From: Anarhynchus alexandrinus | Lineage: Eukaryota; Chordata; Aves; Charadriiformes; Charadriidae | Reading direction: 5' to 3' | NCBI GenBank assembly: GCA_008711295.1 | Contig: VUYV01000089.1 | Span: 1,640,454 to 1,704,453, forward strand | Length of the DNA stretch: 64,000 nt | In this document: positions 47,501 to 60,046 of the stretch, piece by piece | How positions within the stretch are numbered: position 1 is the stretch's first letter | How the letters are laid out: each line of letters starts with the position of its first letter | Translations under genes and position numbers: made by a program | Notes under the pieces: generated by a model | The model's input: only the letters and a program-made list of their open reading frames with translations | Database searches by the model: none | Told to the model about the DNA's origin: nothing

Positions 47501-50360
47501 TAGACACAAGCTAGTGTCAGTTGAGGAATGTTTCAAATGTACTTAATTTTGCCTAGAGAATGGAATTTAGTAGAAACATTTAAAAAGATCGATCTTGTTA
47601 TCCTCAGCTTAAAATTATTTTAATCCTGTTGATATGGGTTCTGCATATATAAAGCTTATATTGCTGCAATGTTCTAGTGCAAGAATATGTAATTTACAGA
47701 GTTAGAATAAAGAAGCCTTGCTACCATAATATGAATGAACAGTCTACATGCTTCTCTACCAGTACATATAAATTCTATCCTAAATCAAGCTATTAAAAAA
47801 AAAAGAAAATCAGTTAAGGTGGAGTTCCTGTGTTTTTTCTTCACTTCAACTGAAACTGAGAGTCCTTTAAAAAAAGCATTTTTCTGGAAGTAAGAATCAA
47901 ACAAAACATCTGAAAAATAACAAATTTTTTTTTAGGTTTTTTTTTATCTTTTAAGTCGTACCTCTGCTCTCCCTCGAGACAGTTGTAGTCATGGTCAGGA
48001 ACTTATCAATTTTCAGTGATGAAATTGAATGCTTGGAGCGGAAGCAGTTTGCCAAGGGAAGCAAACTTAGTACGCTCACTGATTTGAAGTTGTTTGTCAA
48101 ATTATGGTTCTCAAAAAATGTGCTTCTAACCTCCTATCTCTTTCTTTTTTGTATCATTCCCCCCTGCCCCTCATTATTGTATATACATTATTGTACAGAT
48201 AAGAACAATTCTATCAAGGTCTTTGTCTTGCAGTATTCTGTCACTCCTTTATGTCCTACTATCTTGTTCCTTTTTCTAACTTCTTCATGACATTCTTAGG
48301 AACTGTCTCTATGCTTTTTCGCATGAGGTGTCCCAAAAGAATCTGATACAATGCTTTTGCATACAAAGGCTTAAAATAACCCAGTTTAGAGGCTTAAGCA
48401 CTCAAAATAGACAATCTTTAGATTTAGAAAATTGAAAACAGTGTCAGACTGAAAGGACTCCATGATAACCTTTGTCTCACATACTTTTGAATTACTTGGT
48501 TTGTTCTGCCAGCAAATGTGTGGTTTAGTGGTAGGAAAAGAAGGAATAGTTACCATAGTAACTGTCATACAATCCAGTGTGGTGCTTATGTTACTGTACC
48601 TCTGAGACAATACAAAGCTGCCTTCTTAATCCCTTTAGTGTTCCTGGTTGAATGGTGTATGCCTAGTAAAGTGGCACTTGTAGGTCCCTTGGCTGTACAC
48701 TCTATTTTCCATCTCCTCCTCAGTGAAGTAATGGGCTTCCTATAAGTAGTATGAGATAAAAAACAAGCCCAACGTTCAAAGACAGTGCTCTGCTTGAAAA
48801 ACACACAGTTTTCCCCCAGACTGTAATGATTGTGATTTTATGAGCTTTTTTTACATCCTCCTAAAATCTTTAAACACTAACTGATGTCAATAGAGATACA
48901 ATGAACCTTGTTCAAAGCATAGGAGATGCCTCAGTACAGTTTAATTTTCCTAAGATAATGTTATTTATTTATTTTGTTGTTTGCTAGAGTCGGTGAACAT
49001 TGGGGACAAAATAAGACAAACATAAAATGAAGGCTTAGGTGTTTAGTCACATATTTTGACACAGTTAACATCTGCTAGATTTCATCAAACACCACGGAAT
49101 GACTGAATGTTGTGGTCCCGGTGGGGTGGACAGCTTCAAATGAATACAATATTTTGTAGCAGCTTTGTCTTTATTTTTTTATGTTAATGCTATTTCATCA
49201 GTGGTTTGTATATTACCATTTGAATTTTCACTAGAGTGGAGAATGTCATCCATACCACAAGAAAATTCTCCAACAATTCAGGTGTAGGGAATTTTGTGGA
49301 AGAGTTTAATAAATGTCTTTTGAAATAATATTGGATAACACATTTAAATATTCATTCAGAAAGAGGATAGATTGAAAATTAATTAAGCCTAAAAATTATG
49401 GCACTTGCCTGAAATGTGGGGCAAGGGAATATTTGCTCTACTGAAAATTCAATTGATCTCTAGGAAGTGAAACAACATTAACTATAAACACCTCCATGTT
49501 TTAAATGTTCTCATGGGATGCATTGATTCAAAACAGTTACACCTTTTGACTGCACTTTTTTTAAGGCTTCTTGGAAAAAAAAACAAAAAAACAAAAAAAC
49601 AAACAAATTTTATCTATTATTTCAGGAATTGCTGGTTTTCTCCTATGTCTGAATCACGATGTGTGTTACTTTCTCAACTGCCTTTTCTCTCAGGCTTTCT
49701 TTTCTTTTTAGTTCGCTTGCATCTTAATTTAGGAAGGTACTGTAGCAGAAACAAATTATCTTGAATGCCTTAAATTGCAGCTTGATCCTGAAAAGTTTCA
49801 GTTTCCAACAGTCTAAACAGAGAATTTTCTCCTCTTGCCCAAATGCCTCTGTAGTGCTAAACAGTTGTAGATCATATACGACTTGTAGATAGCTATGAAA
49901 ATGCTTCTGCAAATCCTAGATTGATGTGTCTCTAAGCAGTAGCACAAGTGAAGTTATACTGGTAGTATTTCAATGTTAGAGTGTAAGTTATAAATAATAC
50001 CTTTATGATTCTAGGTCCTATAAACTGAAATGATTTAAAATTTTGAACTTCCTTATTTGCATACACGACATGAGTTTTAAAGGTAAAATGTGACATTCTT
50101 GCATCATCAACAACACCTCAAAAACAGGTCCAACAAATACTTGCTTAGTTCTTGTACAGCTTTCAGCATCTCCTTTTGTTTATGAGTGTGAGATCATTGT
50201 TTTGACTTACATAGAAAAACATTTGAATGAATCCATGGAGGTCAATCAGAAACCATAAATAACTGTCAAAGTTAATGGGGAAAAAAGTATGAGATATATA
50301 TTACAATTTTGTACAGTTTTAGTTCAATACTATGGTTTGCATGGCTATTCTTTACAAAAT
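44513..50360. other. 5.8 kb AT-rich unique sequence, no gene recognised
   Basis: No named retroelement or supported gene. An A/C-rich tract of A7C units lies at 49575-49607. Short open frames on both strands have no domain. Confidence 0.6.
49575..49607 (+). repeat. A7C-type low-complexity tract
   Basis: Runs of seven to nine A separated by single C, followed by AAAC units. Confidence 0.9.
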
Positions 50361-50562
50361 TTACTGTGAGAACGAAGGGAGGCAAGTGCCTTCCCCCAGT
50401 CCAGGGCTGTCACACTGCTCCCAGCCAGGGAGCAGGGAAAGCCAAAGGGAAACTGCCAACCCTGGCTGGGCTCAGATGGGGTCCTGGGCCAAAGACAAGC
50501 GTGGCGGGAGGCCCTGGGGGCTGGGCAGGTACAGTCAAGCCTATTGTTGTCCTCAGGGACTT
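50361..50562 (+). repeat. GC-rich dispersed repeat, copy 3 of 3 (shorter)
   Basis: A GC-rich island starting ACTGTGAG, close to the ACTGTGAAGG start of the copy at 59659. It shares AGCCAGGGAGCAGGG, GGGGTCCTGGGCC, a GGCGGGAGGCCCTGGGGGCTGGGCAGG segment and the end ACAGTCAAGCCTATTG...CCTCAGG with the other two copies. It lacks much of their middle. Same orientation as both others. No gene content. Confidence 0.6.
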
Positions 50563-52581
50563 GATATTTACATTCATTTCATGTGCAGGTACAAAGAATA
50601 TTGCTCATTAAACACATCTCCTTTCTTTGGTATTGTTAGTATAATTAGTTAATGATCTAAAACTGTCAATGTAAATAAACAATTTTGATAGCATTAACAC
50701 TAAATTTGAAACAGTATTTTATTCACAGGGGCTTCATGGACACCAAAATGTAAGTTTATATATTTCTCCAAAGACATAGATGTTTTCCTTTTTTTTCCTT
50801 TTAATAAATCATAAAGTTATTATAAATCATATATCTATACCTGCATAAAAGTAATACGTCAATTATCAGTTTGCCAATATGAAACTGTGGGCATAAAATT
50901 TTATCAGAATACCTGAAGTGAATTTACTTTGAGGTCGTCTGTAATATTTAGTACAAAATAGCAACTGTTTTAAATGTACAATGATGTAACAGTTTTTATT
51001 CATGAGCATAGCCTATTTTTATGTGTGCTTTTCCAATGTAGAAAGCCAATTAAAAGCATAATGTACATCCCGCAGTTGAGTTCTAAACTGTTGTTATCAA
51101 AGATCTTCTGTTCATCTATCTGATTTAAAAGAAGTCAAGAAGGAATCTGAGCTGTTGATTTATTTCTTGCTTCCTCAAAACTGGTTGACTGGAGAAGTGA
51201 TGGATTTATCCGTGCAGAGGCACCAGCATATGGCTATTATTGTACCGTCATGGTAAAAGCTCTACCTGCCACTATACTGTTAAATGATTGTAGCTTCTCC
51301 AGCTATGGCAAAGTTTTTGACATACCCAAGATTTAAAAAAGTAATATATGAGAAGAGGAAATGTGTGTGAGCACAAATAATAAGAATTCTCCACCACCAT
51401 AATACAGCACCTCTGAGATGATAAACATAAGCATTAACAGCACACAAAACACTATGAAGGTCTTTCAGTGAGGAAGATTATCTTGTTATATAATCTTGAG
51501 ACTTTTAATGAATAATATGAAAGCAGAATGGATTTGAATTTGAAAGAAGATATCTTTTTTATCACTCTAAAAAAAAAAAAAAGCTAGCTCTTTTAATTAT
51601 CATAAGCAGTGGGATTTAAATTTCAGAGCTAATCTGAAAAAGCATATCTCCCAGAGAGTAAGACCACTAACATCATACTGGCTTTCATGAGCACCAGCCC
51701 AATGGAAAAAATTCCAATTTTTTCATAATCATACCACTTACTGCAACGTCTAGTCTTTCTCTGAAAGTGTTTTATATGGGTGTGACTTCAACCCCTATTT
51801 TCAGCATTTTAAAAGTCTTATTAATATATTGCTAGTCAAAATATAATGATTCGTTTTCATTTAGTGCATTACTACTGAAATTTTATAACCCTGAAATAAA
51901 ATTTAATTGAATTTATATAGGGCTAATCATGGAAACTATGAATAACTTCACAGATGAATGATCTTGAAGATTTATATTTTATCCAAGAAAATGGATTTAT
52001 TTGAACAATAGTTAATAGAGTTTTCTTTATCCCTGCTTTGGTTACATAAAAAGCAGAATATTTGAAATGAAGTCATGGAAGGCTATTTAATAATTTTCAA
52101 AAATAAGTTTTGAAATATTGCCAAATAATATGATATATATTGCTATTTTATACTTCCTGTATCATAGCTTCATGAGTACGGGGTTTTTTTAACTCTCTTT
52201 AGAGCTTTTGTGCTGCTACTTTCTGGGGGATTACTTGTGCACAATTAGTAGAATTTCAATTTTTGATAAACTGTTTAAGATTCCCCAAACTCTTTTTTTC
52301 TGCATAATAAAGGAAAAATGAATTCTATCTAAAATCAGAATGATTTAAATGAGGCATTTGAAAATTTATGTTACATATAACATTATGTACTCACAAATCT
52401 TCTTGAAACTATTGACTTAGAGAAGAAAATGTTGGAAGAAGCAGAAAATATATAAACATTATAAATATTTAAAAGAAATAAAGTCTTTGATTGTTAACAG
52501 AATATGAAAATTCCTAACAATGTTCCATTTCTTTCTTTTAAAGAGTGATTTTTATGGTGTAATGCCTTTCTAAATGTTTTT

Positions 52582-52610
52582 ACATTTAGATCTAACAAAC
52601 ATCTAAATGT
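52582..52610. repeat. Perfect 10 bp inverted repeat with 9 bp loop
   Basis: ACATTTAGAT at 52582-52591 and ATCTAAATGT at 52601-52610. No promoter or terminator context. Confidence 0.7.
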
Positions 52611-52767
52611 TTGTGTTGCTACGTTCATTTTCTGCTTAGATGGTAATTTCTAATAGTTTCTTATTCATAATAAATTTTGCTGATAAGGTTGCACAGAAAT
52701 AGTAGCATTATGCTAGGAGAATCTATAAGATACCAATGCCAAGTGAATCAATGGTAAATTTATTTCA

Positions 52768-52787
52768 ATTAATGTAATTACATTAAT
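52768..52787. repeat. Perfect 20 bp palindrome
   Basis: The 20 bases from 52768 equal their own reverse complement; the half-site is ATTAATGTAA. It contains two ATTAAT homeodomain-like cores, but no function can be assigned. Confidence 0.75.
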
Positions 52788-54004
52788 GTAGAAGTTGTGT
52801 GAGTCTATAATAAGTTCTTTTTCTGTTATGGAATTAGTTGTTTTAGTTAGTAATATTTCGTGAAGTTGTTTGGTTTGATTGTGTTTCATTCTGCCTTCAA
52901 ACTGATGTAATTTCTAGAAAACATCATGTCTTTACATCACCCTTGATGAAAATTTTGATTATAATATACTAAAATTATAACCACAATTGCTGTTGCAATA
53001 GAGATGTAATGCAAGACACAGGCAATAAAGGAAATTTTAAGTTTGTTCTTTAAAAAGGATGCCTTCTTAAATATTTAATATAATTTAATATAATTATAAA
53101 ACCAATAAAAAATGAAAAAATAATTTAATTTCTCATTTTATAAAAAATGAAAACAAAAAAGACCTTCACTGCAATTTTAACTAATGTCGCACTTTTTCGC
53201 AATGAAATAATCTAATATTTTTACTTTTTCCCAATCATAATAAATATTAAGAGTATATGTAAATTAGAAAAGCTATTCAATCCTCCAGCACTTAACGCAA
53301 TAGTCACAGATGTAACTAGAAGTAACCATCTGCCCCTATTCCTCTTAGTTAATATCCTTTAAAAAAAAAAAAAAGTTATTGCAGATTTGGAAGTTGAAAG
53401 ATACCTTAAATTCTTCTGGGTAGAACACTCTCAAGAATTTATTTCACTAACAAGTTAACAAGTGGTACAGAAGGATAGAAAATGGCAGGAGTCTTAATTT
53501 TGCAAAGAAACATCCAAAGAATTTTAGTGTTAGTGCAAGTTTATAAATGAATGCAGTTTGCAAGCAATCTCAAAGCCATCTGAAGACAATAGTAAGACTT
53601 GTCATAGAAGCTGTAAACCAGCATTTAACCTTAATATGCCTTGTTTAGAAGGAGAAATCAAGCCCTGGGACTAATTGCCTTGGGCAGTAGGATCCCAAAA
53701 CCCAAGAACCTGTGAGAGATACTCTAACAACTCCAATATCTAGTCTCTTGGGAAGATTTTTGTGCATTTAGTTAGGTCAATGTGGGACATACTTGTCTTA
53801 CTATTTACAGTCCCTTAAAATAATTAACCCACAAGAGAACAAAATAGTTTTTACCTTAGACAAGTAAAAGTCAGTAAAAGACTGCAAAAGAATAAAATAT
53901 TTTTTTCATTCCCAGTAGTATAAGAAAAGTTATGTTTATTAATAAGGAGAAGTGGGAAAATAATTCACAAAATAAAGATAAAATAAAAATAAAATAAAGA
54001 TAAA

Positions 54005-56072
54005 GGGGGCTGATACTCAAGGACCACCTCCCCCAAGCTCAAGAGTGATGCATACTAACAAAGAGGATGTCAGGCAAAAACGCCAGGAGGCCTGCGTGGA
54101 TGAACAAGGAGCTCCTGGACAATCTCAAACAGAAAAGGAAAGCCTACAGAGAGTGGAAACAAGGACAGGTACCCTGGGAGGTATACAGAGAAATTGTACG
54201 AGCAGACAGGGATCAGGTTAGGAAACCTAAAGCCCAGATAGAAGTAAATCAGGCCAGGGTTGTCAGGGCAACAAGAAAGCCTTCTAAAGGTATGTCAGTG
54301 GTAAAAGGAAGACTAGGGAAAACGTGGGCCCAGTCAGGAATGAAATGGGAGACCTGGTCACCCAGGACATGGAGAAGGCTGAGATACTCACTGATTTCTT
54401 TGCCTCAGTCTTCACTGTGATGAGCTCTAACCACACTGCCAAAGTTGCAGAAAGCAAAGGCAGGGAGTGGGACAATAACGAACTGCTCACTGTAGGAGAA
54501 GAACATATTCAAACCAGCTGAGGAACCTGGAGGTGCACAAGTCCACAGGACCTGATGAGAAACATCCATGGGTCCTGAAGGAACTGGCAGATGAAGTTGC
54601 TAAGCCACTATCCACCATATTTGAGAAGTTGTGGCAGTCCGGTGAAGTCCCCACTGACTGCAAAAGGGGAAAGATGACCTCCATTTTTGAAAAGGTTGCA
54701 AAAGAAGACCCAGGGAACTACAGGCTGGTCAGTCTCACCTCTGTGCCTGGCAAGATCATGGAGCAGACCCTCCTGGAAACTCTGCTAAGGCACATGGAAA
54801 ATAAGGAGGTGATTGGTGACAGCCAACATGGCTTAACTAAGGGCAAATCATGCCTAACAAATTTGGTGGCCTTCTACAATGGCGTTACAGCATTGGGAGA
54901 TAAGGAAGAGCAACAGTTGTCATCTATCTGGACTTGTGCAAAGCATTTGACACTGTCCCCCAGGATATCCTGGTCTCTAAATTGGAAAGACATGAATTTG
55001 ACCAATGGACCACTCAGTGGATAAGGAACTGGCTGGACAGTCACACTCAAAGAGTTGTGGACAAGGGCTCCTTGTCCAAGTGGCGAGCAGTGACAAGCGA
55101 TATTCCTCAGGGGTTGGTACTCGGACCGGTGCTGTTTAACATCTTCATTGGTGACATGGATGTTGGGATGGAGTGCACCCTCAGCAAGCTTGCAGATGAC
55201 ATCAAGCTGTGTGTCATGGTCAACATGCTGCAGGTGAAGGATGCCATCCAGAGGGACCTGGACAGGCTGGAGACGTGGGCCCATGCCAACCTCATGAAGT
55301 TCAACAAGGCCAAGTGCAAGGTCCTGCACATGGGCCGCGGCAATCCCAAGACAAATACAGGCTGGGTTGAGAATGGATTGAGAACAGCCCTGAGGAGAAG
55401 GACTTGGGGGTGTTGGTGCATGAGAAACTCAACGTGACCTGGCAATTTGCACTCACAGCTCAGAAGACCAACCATATCCTGGGCTGCTGTGTGACCAGCA
55501 GGTCGAAAGAGGTGATTCTGCCCCTCTACTCTGCTCTTGTGACACCCCACCTGGTATATTAGATCCATTTCTGGAGCTGTCAACATGAGAAGGACATGTT
55601 GGAGCAGGTACAGAAGCGGGCCACAAAGATGATCAGAGGGCTGGAGAAGCTCTCCTATGTAGACAGGCTGAGACAGTTGAGGTTGTTCAGCCTGGAGAAG
55701 AGAAGGTTCTGGGGACACCTTATAGCAGCCTTCCAGTATCTGAAGGGTGCCTACAAGAAGGCTGGAGAGGGACTTTTTACGAAGGCATGTAGTGGTAGGA
55801 CGAGGAGTAATGGCTTCCAACTGGAAGAGGGTAGATTTAGAATAGATATTGGGACAAAATTTTTCACTCTGAGGGTGGTGAGGCACTGGAACAAGTTGCC
55901 CAGGGAAGTTGTAGAGGCCTCATCCCTGGAAGTGTTCAAGGCCAGGTGGGATGGGGCTTTGAGCAACCTGGTCTAATGGAAGATGTCCGTGCCCATGGCA
56001 GGGAGCTTGGAACTAGATGATCTTTAAGGTTCCTGCCAATCTAAACCATTCTATGATTCTACGATTCTATAA
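54005..56072 (+). mobile_element. CR1 LINE, about 2.1 kb, full reverse transcriptase region but frameshifted
   Basis: The longest continuous CR1 in the window. It begins in the linker between endonuclease and reverse transcriptase ([20 protein letters not shown]) and runs through the complete reverse transcriptase and C-terminal region. It ends in the 3' untranslated region with ATTCTATGATTCTACGATTCTAT at about 56049-56070 (one unit carries an ACG). The endonuclease and ORF1 are missing, the usual 5' truncation. The 5' junction abuts an A-rich tract at 53965-54004. It is of the same general CR1 type as 28687-29611 and differs from the 8-12 kb element in linker and RT sequence. Frameshifts and stops exclude activity. 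Confidence 0.93.
54067..55976 (+). pseudogene. CR1 ORF2 reverse transcriptase (broken)
   Basis: Five successive plus-strand frames cover the domain in order. 54067-54420 is the basic linker ([18 protein letters not shown]). 54324-54521 has [20 protein letters not shown]. 54533-55024 has [59 protein letters not shown]. 54934-55437 has the KAFD block, [20 protein letters not shown] and the catalytic box LADD (ADD at 55192-55200), then [13 protein letters not shown]. 55596-55976 has MIRGLEKLSYVDRL through HWNKLPREVVEASSLEVFK. The first catalytic aspartate lies in YLDLCKAFD (54925-54951), just upstream of a frame change. The catalytic box has L for the usual F. At least four frameshifts and an in-frame stop near 55561 separate the parts. 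Confidence 0.92.
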
Positions 56073-58597
56073 AATTATAGATAAGCCATGTGACCATGAG
56101 GCATTAGAGAAAACTAAAATCTGTGAACCACAATCTGGAAAATTACAAGCATGGAACTAACATAAAATAGACCAGTTCATCTGTACAACCATATTTTATC
56201 TGGAGAAATAACTGTTTAAGGATCCAGATGGTACTTTTCCTTTTGAATTTGAAGCTCGCATAATTTGAACTAAAAAATGCTAAAAATATGTTATTTTCAA
56301 ATAATATAATTATTACGTATTAATATATGTTATATATTTTTACCCACATAATATTTATTTGCAATAAAATACAAAGTTAACATGTTCACTCCAGTTTTGG
56401 CTACCCATGTTCAAGGCCAGCTCTGACACTGTGCAGCCATTGTATCAGACTTCTGTGTAAACAGCTAAGTTGTGAGAGAGAGCTGTGTGAGGACCCAGCT
56501 CAATGCCCTTTCTGCACCCTCCAGCCACTGCCTGGGGAGTTGTATTTATGCTCATCACCAGCCTCAGTACCAGACTCAGTACCAGCCATACCTGTGCCCA
56601 GCCTGGTACACCTGGCATCTCTGGCTCTCATTAAAATGCAGCCATTCTTTTGGTCCTTATCCTCGTGGTAAAGGAGATAAATTAATAGTAAAGGTATTTC
56701 CTCAAAGACTTTTTTTTTTTCTTTTCAGTACTGTGGTATATCTACCTGCTTCAGAAGGTCTCCTATCATTCTGTGAACGCAGTTCTTTTACAATGTCTGT
56801 AAAAGCAGTTCTGACTACTTACTCTGGAACACGACGATCACTATAATTGTTCCTACAACTACTTTTAAAGATTTCAAAGAAGTCATCACCAGCTATATAC
56901 ATAGCCCTTCTATGCCCATGGGTGGGTAGACCATTCATCCGTTCTACCCATAGTGTTTGGTGGGAGTCCAAACACTTTACCCAGGGCAATGGCAGCTTGG
57001 TATTATGCCTTTTCAACTTAAGTTCAGAAGCTAAGTGGATTATTCAATATAAGAAAACATACAAAACCAAGGATCACTTCTACAGCTGGGCAAATGCTTC
57101 ATCAGGGAAAGCATAAGTAAGTTGAAGTAACTGAGTAATATGACTGAAGTTCATGTAAATATAAATATATTTGCATTAGGAACGTGACTTAGAGATACAG
57201 CTTGCCAGCCAAAAACAATTGAAGGAATGAATTTTTCAAACCTAAGATAAGTTTGAAGATTCAATCTCAGTAAGGAGTAATTGCAATGTGCTTTTAAAAA
57301 TCTTTGATAGAATCATCATCTTTCCATACATTTGTGAACTATATATAGAATTAAATTACTGTATTTATAACTTATTCTAATTTCTACAGACATATTTGCC
57401 ATGGTGTATATATATCTAAATATTTAAAAATACATCTTCCAGTTTTTACACAAATAGTTTTGCATGTATCTTTAATTTCTATCTTTTATACATGTAAAAA
57501 ATGAGGATTCTTTCAGGAGAGTACATTCATGAGTTTAACTTGGGAATGAGATTCTGTATATATTCTTGTTACTTCATGTCAGTTATTAGTTCATAAACAC
57601 TACTAGTGATGAGGGACAGTTTTGTATTTGAAGCTAAAGAGCTTTATGTTCTTAATCAAAATGTTATTTTAAGTTTTTAATTACAATAATTTGAATAGAT
57701 GAGTTTATTTAATGCCACTTGCCTTGTTTTTATTTTGTTTAATAGCTTTTATTTTCCCTTTAAGTAGTAACAATAACCTTTATAGCCTTTCTCAGTAGAG
57801 TAACAGGTACCCTCTGTGTTTTCTTTTTTTTTTCTTTTCCTTTTTTGACTAGAGGACTGCATTGCATCCATGTTTTGATCGTTCACAGAAATCCTGTGAC
57901 TGAGTACAAGAAACTTAGTACCATCTTCTTGCAGATAACTTAGAGAGTTCAGCATTTAGGTGTTAAGAAAATGAGACTAGCCTTATTGATTTTGTGTGGC
58001 TAAAAACCTACCCCATTATCCTTTCTCCCACAAAGAATCTAGATGGATGCACATTGATGGATACTTGTATTAAAGCAAGAACATGACAGGCATATTTAAT
58101 ATTCCTTCCTAACATTCTCCCAGTCTCCAGCTATTTTGAACTATTTTCTGAGCCTCTTGAGGTTTGTATACTTGTAAAGCCCTTGAATCTCTCTGCCAGC
58201 TATTCATCAAAGTGGCCCAAGAAAAACATAAGATTCTTTCACCAAAAAAAGTCCTTTAGCAATGATTTCTTTAAGAGGACTTCCTGTTGAAAGAATAACC
58301 ATCTTTTTTTTTTTTCTGTTCAGAACATGGCTCTTGCAAGTAGAGCCAAATATTTAGGTGCTTTGTCTACGCATTTGTTCACCTCCACTTTAGCAAATGC
58401 TTAATTGCTTCTGCAATTTTGTTTTAGGATTCAATTTTCTGACACTGTAAAAAACAGGGACTTTATAGTAAATTCAGTAACAGTAGTATAGTAAATTGAG
58501 TAGATAAGGGTCTGAGATAATCTTATACAACAAAAAGAAAAGCTAAGTGTGAGCTGTAATACATTCCCTCCAGTAAAATCAGCGCTCTTACTGAATC
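56073..58597. other. AT-rich sequence with one GC-richer island, no gene recognised
   Basis: 56390-56660 is a GC-richer island with a 124-codon frame (56472-56846) and a 12 bp tandem unit. It includes ATTAAAATGCAGCC near 56630, reminiscent of a polyadenylation region, so a decayed LTR is possible, but I cannot name a family. The rest is AT-rich with no feature. Confidence 0.5.
56562..56585 (+). repeat. 12 bp tandem repeat, two units
   Basis: The unit NCTCAGTACCAG occurs twice in direct tandem (first base C, then A). It lies inside the GC-richer island. Confidence 0.85.
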
Positions 58598-58847
58598 CTA
58601 GAATCACAGAATCATTTAGGTTGGAAAAGACCTTTAAGATCATTGAGTCTAACTGTAAACCTAACACTCGCAAGTCCACCATTTAACCATGTCCCTAACT
58701 GCCACATCTTACACATCTTTTAAATACCTCCAGGGATGGTGACTTAACCATTTCCCTGGGCAGCCTGTTCCAATGTTGGATAACCGTTTCAGTTAAGAAA
58801 TTTTTCCTAATATCCAATCTAAACATCCCCTGGCACAACTTGAGGTA
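58598..58847 (-). mobile_element. CR1 3' end fragment
   Basis: The plus strand begins with AGAATCACAGAATCATTTAG and GGTTGGAAAAGACCTTTAAG, then continues through CCCTGGGCAGCCTGTTCCAA, TTTTTCCTAATATCCAATCT and CCCCTGGCACAACTTGAGG. On the minus strand this is the CR1 3' region: the end of ORF2 in degraded form and the 3' untranslated region. It is the 250 bp end of a 5'-truncated insertion. Its 3' region differs from the tails at 10.5, 29.6 and 56.0 kb, so it is probably another CR1 subfamily. Confidence 0.88.
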
Positions 58848-59658
58848 TTGAGGCACTTTCTAAACATATCATAGCGTCTCACAGTTAATAATATTTATTT
58901 GAAATGGTCTGTGCCTAGAACAACTTCATTTTTAATATCTAGAGCTAACACAACCCTGACAGGAGCTGTGTTTTAAATATGTGTGTACGGTGTAAGTGCC
59001 ACCTTGCCTTGTGCACACAGTGAGGCTTAATTTCCTACTGGTTCCTTAGCTAAAAGGCCCAAAGTTGTGTGGCCAGGGCCAGACAGAAACCAGGATTTGG
59101 AGCTGGATTTCCAGTCTGAGCCAAATTTCATTCATTGAGCAAAATATAGTGTGTGGCAAAGACACCCATCCACATGGATCTTAGGGACAGTGATGTGTGT
59201 GGTGGTTGAAGTATTCACTCTGCTGAGTGAGGTAGATGCAAAACATCCCCACTCCAAACCTTTCCAGGTGTCTGAGTGTGGCAACGTGGCTGGTCAAATG
59301 AGTGACTTTCCTTACTGTCAAAGATTTTGCACATTGAGTTTCAACATTATTGTAACTATCACTCATTAAGCCGTGTTTATTATGTCCTGTAATCTGTTAA
59401 GAAGGGATATGCTGTCCATCAGAAATGTGGAGGAAATTCTAGAAAGCGGGGTGGTATTTATACTGCATCATACTGTATGAAGGTTGCAGTTTCTAGGATC
59501 CTGACGTCCCAGTTGGCCATCCTGCCAAAATTTACAGATTCACTTTTACAAATTCACACAAACACTATGTTCTTATAGGATCCAGAGCAAGACATCTCAG
59601 GGGTAGGATTAGCCAAGTATGGAAAGATTGTTCTGATTTCTGCAGTTACGTAAACATA
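58848..59658. other. Unique sequence, no gene recognised
   Basis: Base composition is more balanced than in most of the window. Two overlapping frames on opposite strands (59151-59369 plus, 59366-59181 minus) have no domain. Confidence 0.5.
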
Positions 59659-60046
59659 GGTCACTGTGAAGGCTGGCAGCTACCTGTGGGCTGGTGCACT
59701 GGGGGCTCCCCATGGGGGTGTTGGGGCACGGTCTGGCAGCCAGGGATCATTCCAGTGTCCCAGCCAGGAGCAGGGCAGACAGGGGGCACTGGGGCAGCCC
59801 CAGCCCCAGGCATTAGGCACCTCCTTGGGAGTGGGGATGGGATGAGGCCAGACAAGGATGTGGGTCCATGTGTGGACTCAGCTGGACAGGGCTGTAGGGA
59901 GCTGAAGACTGTCCCTGCTGCGGCTGGGACACTGAGGCTGAGGCTGATGGCTCCAGGGGGCTGACATGGGGTTCTGAGCCATGGGCAGGTGGGGGGAGCC
60001 CTAGGAGGGGCTGTGGGCAGGGACAGTCAGGGCTAATAGGCCTGAC
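59659..60046 (+). repeat. GC-rich dispersed repeat, copy 2 of 3
   Basis: A GC-rich block homologous to 35850-36295 and, in part, to 50361-50562. The sequence AACATA occurs directly before (59653-59658) and directly after (60047-60052), a possible 6 bp target-site duplication that would fit an LTR-type insertion. The start (GGTCACTGTGAAGG) and end (GGCCTGAC) lack a clear TG...CA pair at those exact bases. Open frames on both strands reflect GC-rich composition. No TATA box is obvious. Confidence 0.75.

Larger units (their letters stand above)
50563..54004. other. Very AT-rich unique sequence, no gene recognised
   Basis: No named retroelement or supported gene. Inverted repeats occur at 52582-52610 and 52768-52787. 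The right end (53965-54000) is an A-rich tract of AAAATA and AAAGATA units lying against the 5' truncation point of the next CR1. Confidence 0.6.

Noticed and set aside
56472..56846. 124-codon plus-strand frame
   Set aside because: Crosses a GC-richer island, a tandem repeat and then a poly-T tract. No domain and no conservation evidence.
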